DNA of 64,000 nucleotides from Oxalobacteraceae bacterium (GTDB lineage: Bacteria; Pseudomonadota; Gammaproteobacteria; Burkholderiales; Burkholderiaceae_D), in the NCBI GenBank assembly GCA_947374865.1, contig CANCDR010000001.1, positions 124,001 to 188,000 on the forward strand. Direction: 5' to 3'. Under the pieces are notes generated by a model, which was given only the letters and a program-made list of their open reading frames with translations, was not told the DNA's origin and did no database searches. Within the stretch, counting starts at the first letter, position 1. Each line of letters opens with the position of its first letter. Of the stretch, positions 55,977-64,000 are shown one piece after another. The position numbers were made by a program, and so were the translations under genes.

Positions 55977-57113
55977 GTGAATTATCGCACGCGACTCGTC
56001 ACTTCTCTTGGCGAGATTGGCAAGACTGACTGGGATGCGCTTGTCCATCTACAAACCGACGCCAATCCCTTCCTCTCATTTGCGTTTTTAGATGCCCTGC
56101 ACGAGACTGGCTGCGCGAACGCCGAATCGGGCTGGCAGCCGCAGTTTCTGACGATCTGGCGAGACGCGCAATTACAGGCCGCCATGCCACTGTATTTAAA
56201 ATCGCATTCTTACGGCGAATACGTATTCGACTGGGCCTGGGCTGATGCTTACCGGCGCAATGGTCTGTCGTATTACCCCAAGCTGTTATCTTCGATCCCC
56301 TTCACGCCCGTTACCGGTGCGCGCTTACTCGCCCGCGATACCGAGGCCAGCGCTGCCTTACTGGCCGCCTTATGTGCGCTTCAGAAGAGTAATGATTTTT
56401 CATCGACGCATATCCTGTATCCGCCAGCGGATCAGGCCGAGGCACTGCAGCGCGCCGGCTTCATGCTGCGAAGCGGAGTGCAATTTCATTGGATGAATCA
56501 GGGCTATCGCGATTTTGATGATTTTCTCGAGCGACTCGAACGCAAGAAGCGCAAAAATATTCGCACCGAGCGGCGCAAGGTCGCTGATGCGGGCGTGACG
56601 TTTCGTCACATCAGCGGGGGGATGGCAACGGAGGAGGACTGGCGTTTCTTTCAGCGTTGCTACGACAATACCTACCAAGAGCATCATTCATCGCCCTATC
56701 TGAACTTGGCATTTTTCGAACGCATCGGGCGCGACATGCCTGACAATATTCTGCTCATCGTCGCCGAGCGTGCAGGCCAGCCGATCGCCTCATCGCTATT
56801 GATCCATAACGAGCAGACTCTGTATGGTCGTTACTGGGGCGCGTTGGAAAGCGTCCCCTGTCTGCACTTCGAAACCGCCTACTACCAGCCCCTGGAATTT
56901 TGCATCGCCCGCGGCATTAGCTGTTTCGAAGGCGGCGCGCAAGGCGAACACAAAATGGCCCGCGGATTCCTCCCCACCAAAACCTGGTCCGCCCACTGGC
57001 TAGCCCAACCCGACTTCGCCGACGCCGTCGAACGCTTCCTGGAACGCGAAAGCGGCGGCATCGCCTCCTACATAGACGAATTAACCGATCGCAACCCCTT
57101 CAAAAACAATTAG
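55977..57113 (+). CDS. FemAB-like (DUF482) acyltransferase
   Basis: 378-aa protein of the FemAB-like/DUF482 family, a GNAT-fold group placed with peptidoglycan branch-forming aminoacyltransferases; the true substrate in proteobacteria is not known. Features are WDALVHLQTDANPFLSFAFLDALHETG, then AWADAYRRNGLSYYPKLLSSIPFTPVTGARLL, FLERLERKKRKNIRTERRKV, and GLSC-type ending region LHFETAYYQPLEFCIARGISCFEGGAQGEHKMARGFLP. It starts with GTG at 55977. Its TAG stop is formed by the first bases of a REP-type repeat, so the element probably inserted at or very near the original 3' end. Confidence 0.87.
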   Translation: MNYRTRLVTSLGEIGKTDWDALVHLQTDANPFLSFAFLDALHETGCANAESGWQPQFLTIWRDAQLQAAMPLYLKSHSYGEYVFDWAWADAYRRNGLSYYPKLLSSIPFTPVTGARLLARDTEASAALLAALCALQKSNDFSSTHILYPPADQAEALQRAGFMLRSGVQFHWMNQGYRDFDDFLERLERKKRKNIRTERRKVADAGVTFRHISGGMATEEDWRFFQRCYDNTYQEHHSSPYLNLAFFERIGRDMPDNILLIVAERAGQPIASSLLIHNEQTLYGRYWGALESVPCLHFETAYYQPLEFCIARGISCFEGGAQGEHKMARGFLPTKTWSAHWLAQPDFADAVERFLERESGGIASYIDELTDRNPFKNN

Positions 57114-57300
57114 GGTCAGAGTCGACTTAATTTTCAAACAATTAGGGTCAGAGTCGACTTAATTTTCAACCGCGTTGCCAAAAAGTTATATCGACTCTGA
57201 CCCTACTTAATTCACCTTAATATTTTTATAAAATAAATAGGGGCAGAGTCGATATATCCACACGGAATATTGTAATAAAGTTATATCGACTCTGACCCTA
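57105..57300. repeat. REP/BIME cluster, family B
   Basis: Core TAGGGTCAGAGTCGA occurs twice directly in a 32-bp tandem duplication (57105-57136 and 57137-57168). It recurs inverted as TATATCGACTCTGACCCTA near 57187-57205 and 57282-57300. A variant with GGGGCAGAGTCGATATA lies near 57238-57256. Two BIME-like hairpins result, between convergent genes. The core differs from family A (GGGGTCAGGTCTTGAC), so this is a second element type. A 9-bp repeat CTTATTCTA follows at 57301-57320. Confidence 0.82.
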
Positions 57301-57325
57301 CTTATTCTACTTATTCTACTTATTT

Positions 57326-58936
57326 TTATTGTGCGTGCGAATTCAATGCGACTAGCACCTGCCCTTTCAAGGTCTTGATGAGCGATGCTTCGTCCACTGG
57401 TACGCCCTCGTCCGCTGTGCGTCGACGGTCTGCGTAGAAAAATCCTACTGGCTTATTGCGCACCACCAAAGGCAGCACGATGAAGCTGCGGGCATCGGGT
57501 AATAATTTGCGGTGCCATTCTGGTATCAGCTCGTGGATTTTTTCCTCCTGAGTATTGGTGATCAACAGGTCGATGTCATTTTCCATCGCGATGGAAAAAA
57601 TATCGCCGTGGGCTGTCAGTGCAAAATAGAATCCTTTTTTACGCTCTTCCTGTTTTTCACCGACCGATATACGGGCACGGAACTGTTCTGCCTTGGCATC
57701 CCTTAGACATATCGTCGCGAACCGACAGCCCAGGCTGTAGTAGAGCGTCTCCAACACCAACATAATCAAATCATTGAGCTTGCAGCGCGGAGAGGCCATC
57801 ATCTCGACGACGTCTTGTACGCCATTGAGCAAGAATTCGCGCGCATTGATCGGCTTGCCACTCGGGAAACGCTCAATCACGGCCGATTTATTCACCGTCG
57901 CGGTGGCCATAATCAACCCCTGTGGCAGACCGTAGGAGGTTCCGCGTTGCGCGTTGTTTTGTTCATCCGCTTCGCTCGCCAGCGCGCCATTCGGCGCACC
58001 ATGCGCGATGCTGATCAGATCCAAGCTGCCGGTGACGATGCGCGCTTCACGCATGGCAGCATTAACCAGTTCGTCCAGCGAATGCTGATCGATGTGCAAA
58101 CCCGCGCCGTAATGCGATAGTAAGCTGCGTCGCGTTTCTCTGCTGCTACTCGAAGGGGGCGTAAGCACCAGCGCGGCCGTTGATTCAGAAAAGCCGGCGA
58201 CCTGCTGCATCCATTCCTGCCTTGTTTTGGCTTGCCGCACCGTGGCAGACGATAGGGGCGTAACGGCCTGTACGATCGTGTCGGGAATTTTCCATTCACG
58301 TAAAATCGCATCGGTAAGCGCTTCATATGTACACCCCATCACCTGGATCGCTGATTTCGCCGGGTTTCCGCCCTTCTGGATCAGCTGGTCGATCAGCTCA
58401 TAAGCCTCATGATCGTAAGAAGCGACCAGTATCTTGGCGATATTTTTAAACAAGGCCACCACCGCGACTTCTTCAACATCACGATAGAGTTGGCTTCGAT
58501 GCGCCATTTCCCGCGCGACCGCACTGGCGGCGAGCGCATGCGCTAACTCGGCACGCACACTGTCTCCGCGCGCACCGCCCATGCCATCGACCAACACCAA
58601 TGCTAAGGCGGTCGTTTTGATGGTTTCAAAGCCGAGCACAAAAATCGCCTTGGAGATGGTGGTGATCTGTTTGCCACCCACCGGACGGTAGCCGATCGTA
58701 TTGGCAATGCGGAGAATATTTTGTGTGAGAGCGACATCCGACAGGATGAAGTTGGCCAGATTATGTACCGCTTCGCCATCCGCCGAGGCAAGCTGAACCA
58801 CGCGTAACACCAGGCTGCCCATCGCCGGCAACTTGTCGTCCGCACCGATCCGATGCAGCATCAGCTCACGGGTACGGCGAGCTGCATTATCTGCTTTACT
58901 ACCTGAGGGAATCGCCTTACCCAACACATTCAACAT
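57326..58936 (-). CDS. HDOD-GAF signalling protein
   Basis: 536-aa cytoplasmic signalling protein. The N-terminal HDOD domain (about residues 30-230) has MGSLVLRVVQLASADGEAVHNLANFILSDVALTQNILRIANTIGY and TISKAIFVLGFETIKTTAL; HDOD is related to HD phosphohydrolases but lacks the full metal site. The C-terminal GAF domain (about 385-530) has NDLIMLVLETLYYSLGCRFATICLRDA and VLPLVVRNKPVGFFYADRR, a likely small-ligand sensor. Partners and output are unknown; related proteins affect c-di-GMP signalling. The frame is open to 59140, but that part overlaps ppa antisense. The ATG at 58936 has GGAG upstream. Confidence 0.88.
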   Translation of the reverse strand: MLNVLGKAIPSGSKADNAARRTRELMLHRIGADDKLPAMGSLVLRVVQLASADGEAVHNLANFILSDVALTQNILRIANTIGYRPVGGKQITTISKAIFVLGFETIKTTALALVLVDGMGGARGDSVRAELAHALAASAVAREMAHRSQLYRDVEEVAVVALFKNIAKILVASYDHEAYELIDQLIQKGGNPAKSAIQVMGCTYEALTDAILREWKIPDTIVQAVTPLSSATVRQAKTRQEWMQQVAGFSESTAALVLTPPSSSSRETRRSLLSHYGAGLHIDQHSLDELVNAAMREARIVTGSLDLISIAHGAPNGALASEADEQNNAQRGTSYGLPQGLIMATATVNKSAVIERFPSGKPINAREFLLNGVQDVVEMMASPRCKLNDLIMLVLETLYYSLGCRFATICLRDAKAEQFRARISVGEKQEERKKGFYFALTAHGDIFSIAMENDIDLLITNTQEEKIHELIPEWHRKLLPDARSFIVLPLVVRNKPVGFFYADRRRTADEGVPVDEASLIKTLKGQVLVALNSHAQ

Positions 58937-58960
58937 CGCTTTGAACTCCACAAAAGGACG

Positions 58961-58986
58961 AAAAAAAACGCACCCGGAGGTGCGCT
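58961..58986 (-). terminator. Terminator after ppa
   Basis: On the minus strand CGCACC and GGTGCG (58984-58979 with 58974-58969) form a short GC-rich stem with a TCCG tetraloop, followed by eight T. It lies between ppa and the HDOD gene, so the latter probably has its own promoter or depends on readthrough. Confidence 0.8.
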
Positions 58987-59006
58987 TGATTTGACCTTGA
59001 TGTGAA

Positions 59007-59555
59007 TCAAAAGTTCGGCTTGGCAGCGGCCTTATTGTAAGCGTCCACGCCCAGCATGATTTCTTTGTGCGCTTCGTCAGGACCATACCAGCCGTCGATC
59101 TTGACCCATTTGCCAGGTTCGAGATCCTTGTAATGCTCAAAGAAATGCTGAATCTGCTGCAAGCGCAGTTTGTTCATGTCTTCCGGCTTTTGCCAGTGGG
59201 TGTAAATCGGCAGGATCTTATCGATCGGCACGGCCAGTAATTTGGCATCGCCACCGGCTTCGTCAGTCATTTTTAATACACCAATTGCGCGGCAGCGAAC
59301 GACCACGCCGGGGATCAGTGGGAACGGTGTGATCACCAGGACATCGACCGGATCGCCGTCATCTGAAATCGTGTGCGGGACATAGCCATAATTACACGGA
59401 TAGTGCATCGCCGTACCCATGAAGCGATCGACAAAAATCGCGCCGCTTTCCTTGTCCACTTCATATTTGACCGGATCGGCATTCATGGGAATTTCAATGA
59501 TGACGTTGAAATCGTGTGGCAGGTCGCGACCGGCAGGGACTTTATTGAGGCTCAT
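59007..59555 (-). CDS. ppa: Inorganic pyrophosphatase
   Basis: Family I soluble pyrophosphatase, 182 aa, which hydrolyses pyrophosphate to phosphate and pulls biosynthetic reactions forward. The N-terminus has [29 protein letters not shown] and [11 protein letters not shown]. The metal-binding signature [13 protein letters not shown] supplies the catalytic Asp residues. KILPIYTHW and the C-terminal [12 protein letters not shown] are also typical. It ends with a strong terminator. The association with the upstream hem genes is common in Burkholderiales. Confidence 0.97.
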   Translation of the reverse strand: MSLNKVPAGRDLPHDFNVIIEIPMNADPVKYEVDKESGAIFVDRFMGTAMHYPCNYGYVPHTISDDGDPVDVLVITPFPLIPGVVVRCRAIGVLKMTDEAGGDAKLLAVPIDKILPIYTHWQKPEDMNKLRLQQIQHFFEHYKDLEPGKWVKIDGWYGPDEAHKEIMLGVDAYNKAAAKPNF

Positions 59556-59649
59556 GGTTTTCTCAGGTGACAGGATGACAATGGAAGGGGCGAATTATAG
59601 CGGTTTCCGGCACATTTTTGCGCATTGCAGCAAATACAGCGGTATCAAT

Positions 59650-60846
59650 CTATAGCTGCGTCGCCAGGGCACATTGGCGGTAATGCTGGCTGGCCTGCTC
59701 ATCATGGTGCAAGGCTTCGTGTAATAGCGCCAGCTTAAGATGCGCTTCGCGCAGCATGGTCGGTTCAGTCGCGTCCGACAGTGCTTGTTCAAGGTGCCGC
59801 TGGGCCTTACCCCATAATTTTTGTTTCAGACACAGTGCGCCTAAAGTGAGCGCCAGTTCAGGGTCACTCGGGTGCGTAGCATGCCATTCTTCACAGCGCT
59901 CAATTTGTGCCAATAGCGCTGGCGACCCTACTTCAGCCGCCGAATCACGATAAGCCCGCATGAGCCGATCATCCCAGCCAGCCACCAGCGCCCGCTCGAC
60001 AATGATGCGCGCAGCTTCATGCAGACCAAGCTGATTAAACGCCTTCGCCGCCGCCGCCGCCACGAAGGGCGTCACACGGTCTTTGGCCGGCACGCTCGAC
60101 CAGAGGCGATGCAGGGCTTCGGTGTCGTTGGAACGATTACCCAACAAATCGCGATAAGCCAGTTCCTTGAGGCGGCGTGAGAGGGCCGGATGCAAGGCAT
60201 TGTGATTATCCAGCGAACGCACCAGTCGCAGCACTTCACTCCAGTTACCCACCCGTTCATTGGCCTTGAGCGCAAGACGCAAGGCGTGAATATGGCGCGT
60301 ACCGGACGCGCGGAGTTCGTCGACAGCCTCCAAGGCCGCTGCCGGCCGATTCTCGTCAATTAGCAGTTCGATGCGGGTCATCAGCCGCGCCGTCTTGAGT
60401 GCATTTTCTGGTTCGATACTCGACAGCCAAAGATCGCGCCGTTCCATTTGCTGCATGCGATGCGCAGCGCGGGCACCAATGAGCGCAGCCACGCCGACGT
60501 TTTCAGCCACGTCGACGGCCTGACGGGCAGCTTTTTCGGCATGACCAAAACGGCCTTCGAACAAAGCCTTGAGCGATTCACGCAGGGCACGATTCGCTTC
60601 GCGTTCACGTTTTTCGCGCCGATAGGCGGCCACCTTGCCGGGCATTGCCTGCGTGCTGCGTACCGTTTTAAGGATCAGCGTTATCAGGATAAATGCCAGC
60701 ACCGCCAGCAAAAGGAAAAAATTCAGCGACAGATCAACCCGGTACGGCGGATAAAAGAACACCACGTTGCCAGGATTGAAGCGCGCCGTCACCGCCAGAC
60801 CGATGGCGGTCGCGAGCAGGGTCAAAAGCCAGAGAAATAAGCGCAT
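59650..60846 (-). CDS. hemY: HemY (porphyrin-operon membrane protein)
   Basis: 398-aa inner-membrane protein of the HemY_N/TPR family, not the Bacillus protoporphyrinogen oxidase of the same name. Two N-terminal membrane helices (LFLWLLTLLATAIGLAVTARF and LNFFLLLAVLAFILITLIL) are followed by a soluble helical region with TPR-like repeats (for example PELALTLGALCLKQKLWGKAQRHLEQAL). It was recently linked to haem pathway regulation in enterobacteria; the molecular role here is unproven. It is the last gene of hemC-hemD-hemX-hemY, 9 bp after hemX. Confidence 0.93.
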   Translation of the reverse strand: MRLFLWLLTLLATAIGLAVTARFNPGNVVFFYPPYRVDLSLNFFLLLAVLAFILITLILKTVRSTQAMPGKVAAYRREKREREANRALRESLKALFEGRFGHAEKAARQAVDVAENVGVAALIGARAAHRMQQMERRDLWLSSIEPENALKTARLMTRIELLIDENRPAAALEAVDELRASGTRHIHALRLALKANERVGNWSEVLRLVRSLDNHNALHPALSRRLKELAYRDLLGNRSNDTEALHRLWSSVPAKDRVTPFVAAAAAKAFNQLGLHEAARIIVERALVAGWDDRLMRAYRDSAAEVGSPALLAQIERCEEWHATHPSDPELALTLGALCLKQKLWGKAQRHLEQALSDATEPTMLREAHLKLALLHEALHHDEQASQHYRQCALATQL

Positions 60847-60855
60847 GGTCAGACC

Positions 60856-62013
60856 TTAAGGCTTGGCTTTGTAGCCGCGAACTGCATTCAGGCTGTCGGC
60901 CAGGGTCGGCATTTCGATCGCCAGATTACTGCCTTGTACCTGACGCAGAATCGCCAGCGTGGATTGGGTATGCTTGGCGCGGGTATCGAAATATTTGGTA
61001 ATCACGTCTTGCGCGGTGATGAGGTCGTTGCGGAAGGCGTTTTCATTGCGCGACAAGAGTGCCAGTCTGGCATTGAGCAGACGCAGCTTGAGATTTTCAC
61101 GCACAAAATAAGATTGGGAAGGCGACAGCATTAAGGCATCGGGCTGTTCAACATTGCGCACCAGGATCAGCTGGCGCACTTCGCCCCACATTTCATTGGT
61201 CCAGCTATACCATTTATCTTCCAGAGCGCCCAGCCATTCGCTGGTTTTGGAAGGCGGCTCGGCCTGGCCCTTGGCGGCGGCGCGTTCACTGCGTTCAATG
61301 CGGCGCGAGACCTTCGGTGGCGACGCCGGCAGCGCTGGCTGTTCGTCAGAGAGTAACGGAATGGTGTCGATCTGACCGATCACGCTATCGAGGCGCAGCG
61401 CTAATCCCGTCATATCCACGGTCGGCAGCGACTTCAATTTTTCCTGATCGCGCGAAATGGCGCGGCGAATCGAGATAAATTGCGGCTTATCCGAGCGTGC
61501 CAGCCGGGCATCGGCATTTTGCAAGGCGATGAGCGCGCCCTGCACGTTACCGGCTAACTGCAGCTGTTGACTGGCCGTCGACAGGACTTGCTCGATTTCT
61601 GCCAAGGCCCAGTCGTCGCGATTTTTGGATAATTCCTGATACAGCTGTTCAAGCGCGATCTGCTGGCTTTGCGCTTCGGTCTGTTTATTTTCCAGCACAC
61701 TGATCTTGGCCTGCTGTTCGCGCAGACTGTCTTGCAGCGCAGTGGCCAGCAGTTTGGTCTCGCTGCTGATATTTTCACCGCTCTTGAGGCGCCCGGCGAC
61801 TTCGCTGCGCAGCTGGCGGATGTCGGATCGAGCATGCCACCATTGAATCAGCAGTAGCACACTGAGGACAGCGACCACCAGCGTGAGTGGTGAAACCGGC
61901 AAAGTCCGCAAGGCAGCAAACCTGGCTTTAACGGATCCGGCCAGGCGGGATGCGGGAGATACGGGAGATATAGGGGCGCTCGGGGCGCCTTCTGGATGTT
62001 GGGTGTCGTTCAT
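60856..62013 (-). CDS. hemX: HemX family membrane protein
   Basis: 385-aa protein of the proteobacterial HemX family, often annotated uroporphyrinogen-III C-methyltransferase although the methyltransferase motifs are absent. A Pro/Ser-rich N-terminus leads to one membrane helix (PLTLVVAVLSVLLLIQWW). A long periplasmic coiled coil (about 70-150, with QDSLREQQAKISVLENKQTEAQSQQ) and a helical domain ending GYKAKP follow. In many Burkholderiales hemD and hemX are fused; here they are separate genes 2 bp apart. Function is unproven. Confidence 0.92.
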   Translation of the reverse strand: MNDTQHPEGAPSAPISPVSPASRLAGSVKARFAALRTLPVSPLTLVVAVLSVLLLIQWWHARSDIRQLRSEVAGRLKSGENISSETKLLATALQDSLREQQAKISVLENKQTEAQSQQIALEQLYQELSKNRDDWALAEIEQVLSTASQQLQLAGNVQGALIALQNADARLARSDKPQFISIRRAISRDQEKLKSLPTVDMTGLALRLDSVIGQIDTIPLLSDEQPALPASPPKVSRRIERSERAAAKGQAEPPSKTSEWLGALEDKWYSWTNEMWGEVRQLILVRNVEQPDALMLSPSQSYFVRENLKLRLLNARLALLSRNENAFRNDLITAQDVITKYFDTRAKHTQSTLAILRQVQGSNLAIEMPTLADSLNAVRGYKAKP

Positions 62014-62015
62014 AA

Positions 62016-62804
62016 TTAGAATTGTAACGCGGCAAGCATGAGCTCGTCGCCTGATCCAGTCATCAGCACGTCGTTAAAACCACAATTTTGCGCTGTTTCT
62101 GCGATTCGTTGGTGCGGCACGATCAATTTTTGCGCCTGTAATCGGGCCAGACCTGCTGCGCCGCCTACTTCCTGCGTCATCTTTATCAGGATGTGCAGGG
62201 CTTCGGAACTGGTGATGATCCAGCTGGTGGACTGTGCCAGTAAGTCCTGCAGTGCCTGTCGGCGGGCTGTATCGAGGACCGGCGCCTGGCGACGATAGGC
62301 GGCGATCTGGGTCACGTTCACGCCTGCAGAGCGCAGGGCATCGGCCAGAAACTCACGTCCGCCATCACCGCGAATAATCAGTACGTCACGCCCCCTGAGC
62401 GCGGCCAAGTCGAGTTCGGCAAACAGGGTGAGTGAATCGGTATTGCGCACATCGCTCGGCCGAAAAATGGTCGTCGTGGCATCCGTCACGCCAAACTGTG
62501 CCAGCGCAAGCCGGCTCCCCTCACCCATCACCGCCAGCGGTACCTGCAAGGGCCAGTCAGGTCGGGCAGCAAAGGCTGCACCGATAGCATTCGGACTGAC
62601 GAAGGCGACCAGCGCGTAATGCTCGAGCTGCGCCAAGACCGCCGTGAGGTTTGCCGGATCGGCCACCGGATGAATTTCCAGCAGTGGAAAGATCACCGCA
62701 TGGCGGCCATTCGCGCACACTCGTTCAGCCAGTCCCTGTGCCTGGGCCAGCGGTCGCGTAACGACGACCGGCTGATCGACTGCGTTCACTTTGAGATTAA
62801 TCAT
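62016..62804 (-). CDS. hemD: Uroporphyrinogen-III synthase
   Basis: Cyclises hydroxymethylbilane to uroporphyrinogen III with inversion of ring D. It is 262 aa. Family features are [17 protein letters not shown] at the N-terminus, [45 protein letters not shown] (conserved RG.GG and YRR), and [15 protein letters not shown]. The start overlaps the stop of hemC by 8 bp, indicating coupled translation. Confidence 0.94.
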   Translation of the reverse strand: MINLKVNAVDQPVVVTRPLAQAQGLAERVCANGRHAVIFPLLEIHPVADPANLTAVLAQLEHYALVAFVSPNAIGAAFAARPDWPLQVPLAVMGEGSRLALAQFGVTDATTTIFRPSDVRNTDSLTLFAELDLAALRGRDVLIIRGDGGREFLADALRSAGVNVTQIAAYRRQAPVLDTARRQALQDLLAQSTSWIITSSEALHILIKMTQEVGGAAGLARLQAQKLIVPHQRIAETAQNCGFNDVLMTGSGDELMLAALQF

Positions 62805-63750
62805 TTTCCTGCGCGCTGATGTGACATAAGTTCAGGATTGCCTGCGCATCTTGTTGCGCCAATACTTCGGCTACGCGCAGGCCGAGTGCTTCCGGCGCCG
62901 CTGCCGGACCGCTCAAATCGGCGCGCGCGACATGCAATCCGTCGGGCGTGCCGATCATGGCGCGTAGTCGCATTGTGTCGCCATCCACGGTAGCGTAAGC
63001 GGCCAGCGGAATTTGGCAGCTGCCGCCAAAGCTTTTTGAAAGCGTGCGTTCAGCGCGTACCGCCAATGCGGTCGGCAGATGATTAAGGGGCGCCAGCAAG
63101 GCCATGACATCCGCGCGCGCAGCGGGAATTTCAATCGCCATCGCACCCTGTCCGGGGGCCGGCAGACTTTCTTCCGGTTCGAGAAAGGCGCGAATGCGCG
63201 CTGCCAGTCCGAGCCGCTTGAGACCTGCGGCCGCCAAAATGATGGCGGCATAATCGCCACGATCGAGCTTGCCCAGACGGGTATCAAGATTGCCGCGCAA
63301 AGGCTGCACATGCAGATGCGGGAAGCGGGCCGCGATCAGTGCCTGACGACGCAGACTGCTGGTACCCACCACCGCACCGTTGGGCAGCGCTTCAAGCGAT
63401 GCGTAGTGTGTAGAAACGAAGGCGTCACGCGGGTCTTCCCGCTCCAGATAAGCGGCCAGCACAAAGCCGGGCGGCAGTTCCATCGGCACATCCTTGAGCG
63501 AATGCACCGCCAGATCGGCACGGCCTTCGCTCATGGCGACTTCCAGCTCTTTGACAAACAGACCCTTGCCGCCGACCTTGGATAAGGCACGATCAAGGAT
63601 CTGATCACCGCGGGTAGTCATGCCAAGGATGTCAATTTTGCACTGCGGGTAAAGAGTGCGGAGGCGCTCTTGCACATGTTCGGCCTGCCACATGGCCAGG
63701 CGGCTCTCGCGCGATGCAATGATCAATTTAGCTGGAAGCGGGTTCGACAC
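62797..63750 (-). CDS. hemC: Porphobilinogen deaminase (hydroxymethylbilane synthase)
   Basis: Joins four porphobilinogens into hydroxymethylbilane. From the GTG at 63750 it has 317 aa and begins [25 protein letters not shown], the typical start. The open frame runs to a TTG at 63795. [30 protein letters not shown] carries the catalytic Asp region. [14 protein letters not shown] holds the Cys that binds the dipyrromethane cofactor. It is the first gene of the leftward hem run and lies 82 bp downstream of a putative AlgR-type regulator. Confidence 0.97.
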   Translation of the reverse strand: MSNPLPAKLIIASRESRLAMWQAEHVQERLRTLYPQCKIDILGMTTRGDQILDRALSKVGGKGLFVKELEVAMSEGRADLAVHSLKDVPMELPPGFVLAAYLEREDPRDAFVSTHYASLEALPNGAVVGTSSLRRQALIAARFPHLHVQPLRGNLDTRLGKLDRGDYAAIILAAAGLKRLGLAARIRAFLEPEESLPAPGQGAMAIEIPAARADVMALLAPLNHLPTALAVRAERTLSKSFGGSCQIPLAAYATVDGDTMRLRAMIGTPDGLHVARADLSGPAAAPEALGLRVAEVLAQQDAQAILNLCHISAQEND

Positions 63751-63832
63751 AGTCTCTTTCAATACGCATCCGATAGACGCAGGGTGAGGGTGCAAGGCGA
63801 TGTGGACCGCCTTATTTTTATGTCATATTTTA

Positions 63833-64000
63833 TCATGGGCTATAGGTATTCAAGCGCTGCATAGGACGCACCAGCGCCTTGATTTTGGGCCACTGACGAC
63901 GCGAGATCGGCAGCCGCTCATCGAGTCCGCGCAAAATGATCTGCCAAGCCTGCGACTCGGCGCTGGCTATTTTGTGCGGGTTTGCAGATATTTTCTTATC
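63833..64000 (-). CDS. LytTR response regulator, C-terminal fragment
   Basis: The last 55 codons of a gene that enters from the right edge. The readable end includes WQIILRGLDERLPISRRQWPKIKALV and then RPMQRLNTYSP before TGA. LP-[IV]-SRRQ near the C-terminus, after a short beta strand, is the pattern of the LytTR DNA-binding domain in AlgR-type response regulators. In Pseudomonas algR lies directly upstream of hemC, as here. Only the very end is visible, so the identification is tentative. Confidence 0.6.
   Translation of the reverse strand, partial: DKKISANPHKIASAESQAWQIILRGLDERLPISRRQWPKIKALVRPMQRLNTYSP

Noticed and set aside
58937..59140. N-terminal extension of the HDOD protein
   Set aside because: The extra 68 codons run through the ppa terminator and overlap the 3' end of ppa in another frame, with no family resemblance; the ATG at 58936 has a GGAG upstream.

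Overview
The window is a gene-dense stretch of a betaproteobacterial chromosome, most likely Burkholderiales, with Oxalobacteraceae (the Undibacterium / Herminiimonas / Janthinobacterium neighbourhood) as the best guess. The basis is the gene order ftsK-lolA-rarA-serS divergent from trxB, nadE-glnB, and hemC-hemD-hemX-hemY-ppa, plus a PcaR-regulated beta-ketoadipate cluster and a Tat-exported HiPIP. The genus is inference, because no rRNA lies in the window.

Left part (1-17 kb): an exported type-B carboxylesterase faces a leftward protocatechuate operon pcaI-pcaJ-pcaF-pcaB-pcaC, from which pcaD is missing. The operon is divergent from an IclR-type regulator (pcaR), and two matching operator-like sites lie between them. 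Then come a renalase-like flavoprotein, a CBS-domain protein, an Mpo1-like membrane protein, a YihY-family membrane protein, a tightly packed wrbA-DUF2069-FAD oxidase operon, a DUF4124 protein, a HiPIP and a large alpha/beta-hydrolase lipoprotein.

Accessory part (17-46 kb): an SOS-controlled umuDC pair; a secreted M10-type zinc metalloprotease with RTX repeats and a DUF4214 tail; an Rpn/PD-(D/E)XK-type nuclease with a 12-bp coding minisatellite; and a 3,133-residue surface-type protein made of Calx-beta, Ig-like and autotransporter-associated beta-strand repeats but without a barrel. Long palindromes sharing one core (GGGGTCAGGTCTTGACATG) lie between these genes and look like REP/BIME elements. 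Next is a two-gene unit of a gentisate-dioxygenase-like bicupin and an orphan EutA-like ASKHA ATPase, driven by a clear sigma70 promoter. It is followed by an NHL-propeller lipoprotein and a set that looks like extracellular nucleotide scavenging: a PafA-like phosphatase/phosphodiesterase, an exported adenosine deaminase, an FHS-family MFS permease and a POT peptide transporter.

Right part (46-64 kb): housekeeping genes. These are tRNA-Ser(CGA) just downstream of serS; rarA, lolA and ftsK; divergent trxB-smr; glnB-nadE; a FemAB-like acyltransferase; a second REP family; an HDOD-GAF signalling protein; ppa; the haem genes hemY, hemX, hemD and hemC; and, at the right edge, the C-terminus of what looks like an AlgR-type LytTR response regulator.

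The least explained items are the EutA-bicupin unit, the giant protein with no visible export route, the two REP families, the pcaD gap, and the tRNA-Ser 3'-end mimic beside the real tRNA gene.
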